From assembly GCA_019310195.1 (NCBI GenBank), contig JAFDET010000212.1, forward strand, positions 1-5,677: a stretch of 5,677 bases of DNA, read 5' to 3'. Positions 1-4,794 of this stretch are shown here, one piece after another. Numbering within the stretch: the first letter of the stretch is position 1; each line of letters opens with the position of its first letter. This DNA comes from Deltaproteobacteria bacterium. GTDB taxonomy: Bacteria; Myxococcota_A; UBA9160; JAFDET01. The notes under the pieces are model-generated. The model ran no database searches, was not told the DNA's origin, and saw only the letters and a program-made list of their open reading frames with translations. A program made the position numbers and the translations under genes.

Positions 1-378
1 GACCACCAGGGGCGCCTTCCCGTCCACCACGCACTTCAGCAGGCGGCGATCCACCACCAGCGTGGCGTCGATGACGATCACCTCCTCGGCACGCTCGCCG
101 GCCCGCGCCGGAAGCGGCCCCTCTGCCGGGGCTTCCAGGACCTCGATGCGGGTGCGGGGCTGGCGCGCCCCCGGCTCGGCGGGCAGCTGGGCGGGCGCAC
201 AGACAACCCGGATCCGATCGACTCCGGCCAGCTCCAGGGAGCGGACCAGGCGGGTGACCAAGGGAATCCCGCCGACCCTCTGCCACGCAGCGGCACTTCG
301 GGCATCCAACACGGCGACAAGCGGCGCCGTGGCGGCTGAGAGAGGGGAGTCCGGAGCTTCGGGGCGAGATGAGGCCAT
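1..378 (-). CDS. Nucleotidyltransferase-like protein, N-terminal part (truncated by window edge)
   Basis: This minus-strand reading frame is open for 126 codons, from an ATG at 378 down to position 1, and continues beyond the left edge. After a short polar N-terminus (residues 1-18) comes a beta-strand/helix pattern (PLVAVLDARSAAAWQRVGGI, then PLVTRLVRSLELAGVDRIRVVC, about 19-60). It resembles the first Rossmann unit of NTP-transferase (GT-A, MobA/GlmU-like) domains, where the segment VGGIPLVTRLVRSL matches the usual 'V-x-G-x-P-L-I-x-R' helix. A second unit (EEVIVIDATLVVDRRLL, about 98-114) resembles the strand carrying the metal-binding acidic residue. The canonical glycine-rich G-x-G-x-R loop is not visible, so catalytic activity is doubtful. 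Such domains occur fused to CDP-alcohol phosphatidyltransferases in some high-GC bacteria; that would lie outside the window and is a guess. No strong Shine-Dalgarno precedes the ATG. The gene is transcribed divergently from the exporter operon. Confidence 0.6.
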   Translation of the reverse strand, partial: MASSRPEAPDSPLSAATAPLVAVLDARSAAAWQRVGGIPLVTRLVRSLELAGVDRIRVVCAPAQLPAEPGARQPRTRIEVLEAPAEGPLPARAGERAEEVIVIDATLVVDRRLLKCVVDGKAPLVV

Positions 379-510
379 GGCGGCAATGCTGCGGTCTATT
401 AACGCATTTCCCGCAGCCGGCCCAGGCAACCCCCGGCCGGGAGGGCTAGATTCCAAACTGACCACGATGAGACCCCCCTGGGGAGGAGAGGCGGCTGCGC
501 ACACCGAGCG

Positions 511-519
511 TGGTAGCAT
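511..519 (+). promoter_or_regulatory. Possible extended -10 element for the exporter operon
   Basis: The string TGGTAGCAT has the form TG-n-TAGCAT, an extended -10 pattern matching TATAAT at four of six positions. No recognisable -35 box lies about 17 bases upstream (491-496 reads GCGGCT). If used, transcription would start near 525, just before the hairpin at 532-551, and give a leader of about 120 nt before the ATG at 646. It is a weak candidate based on pattern alone. Confidence 0.2.
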
Positions 520-531
520 CCGGCCACTTCT

Positions 532-551
532 ACGTCGCCGGGCGGCGACGT
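532..551 (+). repeat. Perfect inverted repeat / hairpin, 8-bp arms and 4-nt loop
   Basis: ACGTCGCC (532-539) and GGCGACGT (544-551) are exact reverse complements separated by GGGC. In RNA this would be a very stable stem-loop; in DNA it is a dyad suitable for a dimeric regulator. It lies about 95 bases upstream of the adaptor start codon. No run of T follows on either strand, so it does not look like a classical intrinsic terminator. Role (operator, leader structure or chance in GC-rich DNA) is unknown. Confidence 0.6.
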
Positions 552-585
552 GAGCCATTTCGGGGCTTTGAGCGATGGATCTGCG

Positions 586-620
586 GAGGCGCGGGCGCCG
601 CCCGACCGCGGCTGCGCCTC
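586..620 (+). repeat. Second inverted repeat in the operon leader
   Basis: GAGGCGC (586-592) and GCGCCTC (614-620) are exact reverse complements with a 21-base spacer that itself contains GGGC/GCCC (593-596 and 600-603). It ends six bases before the candidate Shine-Dalgarno at 626-632, so folding could affect ribosome access. Arms of seven in GC-rich sequence can arise by chance. Confidence 0.35.
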
Positions 621-625
621 GGCCT

Positions 626-632
626 GAGGAGA
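626..632 (+). promoter_or_regulatory. Candidate Shine-Dalgarno for the adaptor gene
   Basis: GAGGAGA is the best purine-rich match to the 16S rRNA 3' end before the ATG at 646. Its spacing of 13 bases is longer than usual. Together with the in-frame TGA at 625-627 it supports the start at 646 over any upstream start. Confidence 0.45.
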
Positions 633-645
633 CGACGGGATACCC

Positions 646-1773
646 ATGCTGACCGATCGCCGCATGATCGCTGCCGCCGTCGTGGCGGTGCTGGCGCTGG
701 CTTGGTTCCTGCGCAGCCCTGCACTCCCGGTGGAAGCCGCCGCCGTCGAACGCGGCGTGCTCGCACTGCGCGTGACCACCAACGGCAAGGTGGAGCCCGT
801 GCAGGAAGCGGAGGTCCGGGCGCGACTCGACGGGCGCATCGTGGAGATCCCCGAGCCGGGAACCAACGTCTCCGAGGGCGACGTGATCCTGCGCATCGAC
901 GCCGGCCCGGTGAGTTCGGAGCTGGCCAAGGCGCAGTCCGAGCGGCTGGCCGCGCTGGAGTCGATGCGCGCGGCCCGCTCCAAGCTGAGGCGCCAGCGCC
1001 AGATCACGGCCACCGACGACCGCCTGTTCGAGGAAGGCGCCATCGCCAAGGAACGCCACGCGGAGAGCCGCGTCGCGTTGCGGGAAGCGCAGGCCCGAGT
1101 CGCCTACCTGGAGAGCGAGGTTCCGCTGCGCGTCGCCTCCCTCGACCACCGTATCAAGGACCTCGAAGACCAGCAGACGTCATCGGTGCTGACCGCTCCC
1201 GTCACCGGCTCGGTCTACCGCACCGAGCGTCGACGCGGCGAAGTGGTGCACGCGGGCGACCCGATCCTCTGGATCGCCGACCTCTCGGATCTGCGCGTGC
1301 GGGCCAACATCGACCAGGTCGACCTCGGCCGCGTGCACGCCGACCAGCGGGTCGAGATCACCTCCAACGCGTTCCCGGGCCGGCTGTGGAAGGGTGTCGT
1401 ATCCGAGGTCATCCCCCACGTCGTGGTGCGCCAGAGCCGCTCCATCTCCGAAGGGCTGGCGAAGGTCGAGCCGCCCACCGAGGGTCTCGTGCCGGGCATG
1501 AGCGTGGACGTGGACATCGTCGTCGACCAGTCGGAGGATGCCCTACGCGTCCCCGCGGAGGCGATCTTCCGCAGCAACGGCGACGCCTTCGTCTACCGCA
1601 TCGAAGGCAACCGGGCGCGGCGCATCGACGTGGCCCTGGGGCTGGAGACCGTGAACGCGGTCCAGGTCACCGAGGGGCTCGAGGCCGACGACGTGGTGGT
1701 CCTTGGACCGGCGACGGGACTCGCCGAGGGCGATCGCGTGGCGGCGCGGATTCGGGATGTCGCGGATCACTAA
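646..1773 (+). CDS. Periplasmic adaptor subunit (HlyD/MacA-type membrane fusion protein)
   Basis: This 375-residue protein is about the size of MacA (roughly 370). It has a single N-terminal membrane anchor (residues 7-22) with no lipobox cysteine, so it should be anchored in the inner membrane with its body in the periplasm. The first lipoyl half-motif lies at about 55-86 (RARLDGRIVEI, then GTNVSEGDVILRID). A charged alpha-helical hairpin spans about 88-178, and the second lipoyl half is at 181-215 (VLTAPVTGSV, then GEVVHAGDPILWIADLSDL). Beta-barrel and membrane-proximal regions follow, including LVPGMSVDVDIVVD (281-294) and LRVPAEAIF (300-308). Adaptors of this family link an inner-membrane ABC transporter to an outer-membrane TolC-type channel. 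Its stop codon lies inside the next gene, an ABC ATPase, which indicates an ABC rather than an RND partner. At the hairpin tip (RLFEEGAIAKERHAES, about 126-141) the Arg and Ser of the RLS motif of MacA/AcrA appear replaced. The substrate cannot be told from the sequence. Confidence 0.9.
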   Translation: MLTDRRMIAAAVVAVLALAWFLRSPALPVEAAAVERGVLALRVTTNGKVEPVQEAEVRARLDGRIVEIPEPGTNVSEGDVILRIDAGPVSSELAKAQSERLAALESMRAARSKLRRQRQITATDDRLFEEGAIAKERHAESRVALREAQARVAYLESEVPLRVASLDHRIKDLEDQQTSSVLTAPVTGSVYRTERRRGEVVHAGDPILWIADLSDLRVRANIDQVDLGRVHADQRVEITSNAFPGRLWKGVVSEVIPHVVVRQSRSISEGLAKVEPPTEGLVPGMSVDVDIVVDQSEDALRVPAEAIFRSNGDAFVYRIEGNRARRIDVALGLETVNAVQVTEGLEADDVVVLGPATGLAEGDRVAARIRDVADH

Positions 1774-2446
1774 CGGCGCGGCCATCCGCCTGCGCGACGT
1801 CTACAAGACCTATCAAATGGGTGGAGCCGAGGTCGCGGCACTGCGCGGCGTGGACGTGGACATCCGCACCGGCGAGTTCGTGGCGATCATGGGCCCGTCG
1901 GGCTCGGGCAAGAGCACCCTGCTCCACGTCCTGGGTCTGGTGGATACCGAGTACGACGGCCGCTACGAGCTGGGAGATCAGGTCGTCTCGGGGCACACGG
2001 CCGACGACCTGGCGGAGCTTCGGAACCGCGAGATCGGCTTCGTGTTCCAGGCCTTCTTCCTGCTGCCCCAGCTCTCCATCCTGGACAACGCGGCGCTGCC
2101 GGCCCTCTACGCCCGCAACCGCAGCCCGGACGACTGCCGCGCCGAGGCCCGGGCCCGCTTGCAGGAGATGGGCCTCGGGGACCGGCTCGAACACCGCCCC
2201 CAGGAGCTGTCCATCGGACAGCGCCAACGGGCCGCCATCGCGCGGGCCCTGGTCAATCAACCGCGCGTGATCCTGGCCGACGAGCCCACCGGCTCCCTGG
2301 ACAGCAAGACGGCGCGCGAGATCCTCGACATCTTCGCGGACCTGCACAGCCGGGGCGCAACCATCGTCATGGTCACCCACGACCACGAGGTTGCGGCCTC
2401 CGCCGAGCGTGTCATTCACGTGCGCGATGGCCAAGTTCACGGGTGA
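1757..2446 (+). CDS. ABC transporter ATP-binding protein (MacB/LolD-type)
   Basis: The 229-residue protein is a single nucleotide-binding domain that would power the neighbouring permease from the cytoplasmic side. Visible motifs are Walker A GPSGSGKST (46-54), Q-loop VFQAF (Gln98), signature LSIGQRQRA (151-159), Walker B VILADEP (171-177) with D-loop SLD (180-182), and H-loop VTHDH (His208). The N-terminal RLRDVYKTYQMGGAEVAALRGVDVDI and the EPTGSLD sequence are typical of the LolD/MacB/FtsE-like (type VII) branch. The signature has Ile where most members have Gly (LSGGQ). I chose the ATG at 1757, which gives a family-typical N-terminus and a 17-nt overlap with the adaptor gene; a TTG at 1703 would add 18 unlike residues. 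The 3' end overlaps the permease by 20 nt, consistent with translational coupling. Confidence 0.95.
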   Translation: MSRITNGAAIRLRDVYKTYQMGGAEVAALRGVDVDIRTGEFVAIMGPSGSGKSTLLHVLGLVDTEYDGRYELGDQVVSGHTADDLAELRNREIGFVFQAFFLLPQLSILDNAALPALYARNRSPDDCRAEARARLQEMGLGDRLEHRPQELSIGQRQRAAIARALVNQPRVILADEPTGSLDSKTAREILDIFADLHSRGATIVMVTHDHEVAASAERVIHVRDGQVHG

Positions 2447-3635
2447 CTGGCTGCGCCTGCTCCTGCGCTTTGCGTGGGAGGGCCTTTCGGGTCAGCGGGG
2501 CCGTTCGGCCCTGACGATCCTGGGCATGGCCATCGGCACCGCCAGCGTCGTGGCAGTGGTGTCGATCGGCCTCGTAGGCCGCGAGTACGTGGTCGGCCTC
2601 ATCGAGGGCGTCGGATCCAACCTGGTGTTCGCCTACGGAACCGGGGAAGGCATCAACCCCGAGGAGGTGAGCTTCAGCGACGTGGACGTCTTCCTGGAAC
2701 AGGTCGACGGCGTCGCGGCCATCGCGCCTGTGCTGAACATCGACCAGACCCTGTCCATCCGCGGACAGGCCTGGCCTGTGACCGTGCTGGGGGTCACGCC
2801 CTCCTACTCCGAGGTCCGCAACATCGTGATGGAGCACGGGCGCTTCATCACCGAGCGCGAGGACGAGAACGCCGAAAAGGTCTGCGCGATATCGGAGGAG
2901 CTGGCCGAGCGGCTCTACGGCGGCCCGCCGCCTCCGGACGCCACCATCCGCCTCTTCGACCTGCGCTTCCGGGTGATCGGCGTGGCCCGCGAAGGCGTAC
3001 AGAGCGCCGCCGCCGTGCAGGCCTCGGAGATCACCGACCTGACGGCCATCGTGCCCTTCAGCACCCTGCGCACCGTCACGGGCCTGCGTTACCTCGACGT
3101 GGTCTACATGACCGCCGAGAGCCGCGAAGCCGTTCCGCTGGTCGTCGACGGCGTCAAGCGCGTGCTGGCCTCACGCTACCGCAACCTCTCCAACTTCCGC
3201 GTCGAGTCGCTGCAGAGCTACCTGGTACTGGCACGGCAGGTCTCCGACGCAATCACTCTGGTGCTGATGGGCATCGCCGGCGTATCGCTGCTGGTCGGCG
3301 GCATCGGCATCATGAACATCATGCTGGTCACCGTCACCGAGCGAACCAAGGACATCGGCGTCCGCCTGGCCCTGGGCGCGCGGCGCAACGACATCCTGGC
3401 CCAGTTCCTGCTCGAAGCGACGCTCCTGAGCCTGACAGGGGGCATCCTCGGCATCCTGGTGGGCGCCGGGGGGCCGCTCTACGTGGGCGCCCTGTACAAC
3501 ATGCCGGTTCCCATCTCGCCGGCCAGCGTGGTGGTGGCGTTCGGCGTGTCGTTGGCCGTGGGGATCTTCTTCGGCCTGTATCCCGCGCGAAGGGCGGCGA
3601 GCATGAACATCGTGGACGCCCTCGTCCGTGAGTAG
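2427..3635 (+). CDS. ABC transporter permease (MacB/FtsX family)
   Basis: The 402-residue inner-membrane permease has the four-helix MacB layout: TM1 at about 28-50, a large periplasmic domain (about 52-275, MacB-PCD type), then TM2 (276-300), TM3 (about 331-355) and TM4 (about 366-386). The FtsX-domain signature GGIGIMNIMLVTVTERTKDI and GVRLALGAR (291-319) is strongly conserved. The C-terminus GLYPARRAASMNIVDALVRE is also typical of the family. These permeases work by mechanotransmission, using ATP hydrolysis in the cytoplasm to drive conformational change in the periplasm and push substrate through an adaptor/outer-membrane channel. Unlike E. coli MacB, the ATPase is a separate protein, as in DevCA- and Lol-type systems. 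I chose the ATG at 2427, since it leads directly into MAKFTGDWLRLLLRFAWEGL; the TTG at 2391 would add 12 atypical residues. Specificity (peptide, macrolide, lipid or glycolipid) is unresolved. Confidence 0.93.
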   Translation: MAKFTGDWLRLLLRFAWEGLSGQRGRSALTILGMAIGTASVVAVVSIGLVGREYVVGLIEGVGSNLVFAYGTGEGINPEEVSFSDVDVFLEQVDGVAAIAPVLNIDQTLSIRGQAWPVTVLGVTPSYSEVRNIVMEHGRFITEREDENAEKVCAISEELAERLYGGPPPPDATIRLFDLRFRVIGVAREGVQSAAAVQASEITDLTAIVPFSTLRTVTGLRYLDVVYMTAESREAVPLVVDGVKRVLASRYRNLSNFRVESLQSYLVLARQVSDAITLVLMGIAGVSLLVGGIGIMNIMLVTVTERTKDIGVRLALGARRNDILAQFLLEATLLSLTGGILGILVGAGGPLYVGALYNMPVPISPASVVVAFGVSLAVGIFFGLYPARRAASMNIVDALVRE

Positions 3636-3639
3636 ACCC

Positions 3640-4794
3640 ATGCTCCCCTACGCCCGTCCGTCGATCACCGACGCTGAGGTGCGTGAGGTGGAGGACTGTC
3701 TGCGCTCCGGCTGGCTCTCCACCGGGCCCCGCGCCCAGCGTTTCGAGGCGGCCCTGGCCGAGCGCCTCGGCGTGCGCCACGCCCTGGGCGTCAGCTCGGG
3801 CACGGCGGCGCTGCACCTGGCGGTGCTGGCAGCGGCGGTGGGCCCCGGCGACGAGGTCATCACCACCCCCATGACCTGGGTCTCCACGGCCAACGTGGTG
3901 CTCCACGCCGGCGGGCGGCCCGTCTTCGTGGATGTGGAGCCCGAGACCCTGAACCTGGACGTGGGCCGGGTGGAAGCGGCCATCACGCCGCGCACCAGAG
4001 CCGTGCTGCCGGTCCACTACGCCGGTCAGCCCTGTGACATGGACCCCCTGCTCGAGCTGGCGCAGGCACGCGGGCTGAGCGTGATCGAAGACGCCGCCCA
4101 CGCGCTAGGAGCGTCCTACAAGGGGCGCGCCATCGGCAGCCTGGGCGACGTCACCATGTTCAGCTTCCACCCCGCCAAGAACCTCACCACGGGCGAGGGC
4201 GGCGGGCTGGCCACGAACTCCGACGAGCTGGCCGAGCGCATGCGCGTGCTCCGCTTCCACGGCATCGACCAGCGTCCCGACGCTCGCTTCGGCGGGCGCG
4301 GCGCCGCCTCGTACGACCTGCTGGCCGCCGGCTTCAAGTACAACTTCACCGACCTGCAGGCGGCGATCGGGCTGCATCAGCTCGAGCGGCTGGATGCCAT
4401 GAACGAACGCCGCGCGCAGCTGGCCAAGTTGTACCAGGCGCGTTTGGCCCAGATCCCCCACGTGCGCGCCCTGGGCACCGTCCCCTACGAGCACGTGCAC
4501 GCGTGGCACATCCTGGTGGTTCAGGTCGATGTCGATGCCCTGGGCGTGGAGCGCGACGCCGTGATCGCGGCCCTGCGCGAGGAGGGCGTCGGCGCGGGCC
4601 TCCACTTCGTCCCGCTGCACCAGCTGAGCCTGTACCGCGACGTCGCCGATCCCGCGGACCTGCCCGTGGCCACGGAGGCGGGCCGGCGTATTCTCACCCT
4701 GCCCCTCTTTCCCGACATGAGCGACGCCGACGTGGACTTCGTGGTGGACACGCTGGAGCAGGTCGTGCGCCGCCACACCCGGAGCGGAGCATGA
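3640..4794 (+). CDS. arnB: ArnB-like PLP-dependent sugar-nucleotide aminotransferase (DegT/DnrJ/EryC1 family)
   Basis: This 384-residue protein is close to ArnB length (about 380). ArnB converts a UDP-4-keto-pentose to UDP-4-amino-4-deoxy-L-arabinose using glutamate and pyridoxal phosphate in the cytoplasm. Visible features are LPYARPSI at the N-terminus, RSGWLSTGP, the cofactor phosphate segment SSGTAALHL (52-60), MTWVSTANVV, PVHYAGQPCDMD, VIEDAAHALG with Asp151 for the pyridine nitrogen, FSFHPAKN with the Schiff-base Lys180, FKYNFTDLQAA (232-242), HVHAWH (285-290), GAGLHF and LPLFPDMSDAD (354-364). Several of these, notably MTWVST, PVHYAG, HVHAWH and LPLFPDM, recall E. coli ArnB. DegT enzymes share many of these motifs, so another 4-keto-sugar substrate is possible; the ArnC-like neighbour favours the Arn assignment. 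The ATG at 3640 lies 4 nt after the permease stop, with GAG seven bases upstream. A GTG at 3628 would add MSRP and overlap the permease by 8 nt, and cannot be excluded. Confidence 0.8.
   Translation: MLPYARPSITDAEVREVEDCLRSGWLSTGPRAQRFEAALAERLGVRHALGVSSGTAALHLAVLAAAVGPGDEVITTPMTWVSTANVVLHAGGRPVFVDVEPETLNLDVGRVEAAITPRTRAVLPVHYAGQPCDMDPLLELAQARGLSVIEDAAHALGASYKGRAIGSLGDVTMFSFHPAKNLTTGEGGGLATNSDELAERMRVLRFHGIDQRPDARFGGRGAASYDLLAAGFKYNFTDLQAAIGLHQLERLDAMNERRAQLAKLYQARLAQIPHVRALGTVPYEHVHAWHILVVQVDVDALGVERDAVIAALREEGVGAGLHFVPLHQLSLYRDVADPADLPVATEAGRRILTLPLFPDMSDADVDFVVDTLEQVVRRHTRSGA
4781..4784 (+). promoter_or_regulatory. Shine-Dalgarno for the ArnC-like gene
   Basis: GGAG ends six bases before the ATG at 4791 and lies inside the end of the aminotransferase gene. 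With the ATGA stop/start overlap (4791-4794), it supports this start and coupled translation of the two enzymes. Confidence 0.55.

Larger units (their letters stand above)
379..645. promoter_or_regulatory. Divergent intergenic region with structured leader
   Basis: These 267 bases separate the divergent minus-strand gene from the exporter operon and must contain the promoters for both. No frame here gives a convincing protein. The stretch includes a 10-bp palindrome CCCGGCCGGG (432-441), a relatively A/T-richer patch (about 447-470), a perfect hairpin (532-551) and a second inverted repeat (586-620). No consensus sigma-70 promoter with both boxes could be identified by eye. An in-frame TGA at 625-627 blocks upstream extension of the adaptor gene, which supports treating this stretch as non-coding. 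Confidence 0.55.

Noticed and set aside
398..429. Possible minus-strand promoter (TTGCCT and TTAATA) for the left-edge gene
   Set aside because: Spacing between the boxes is about 20 nt and both match the consensus weakly; not enough to annotate.
432..441. CCCGGCCGGG palindrome
   Set aside because: Short, purely G/C palindromes are common in DNA of this composition; no partner site or conserved context is seen.
399..1049. Minus-strand frame of 216 codons spanning the intergenic region and the start of the adaptor gene
   Set aside because: It is antisense to a supported lipoyl-domain coding region and shows Ser/Arg/Ala-rich shadow composition with no motif.
510..2270. Very long open frame (586 codons) across the leader, adaptor and ATPase genes on the plus strand
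   Set aside because: It is rich in Arg, Gly and Pro, has no recognisable motif, and lies out of frame with two well-supported genes. Long shadow frames are expected in GC-rich DNA.
2474..3631. Long out-of-frame plus-strand frame (385 codons) inside the permease gene
   Set aside because: Its composition is dominated by Arg, Gly, His and Pro with no domain, and it overlaps the clear MacB/FtsX permease.
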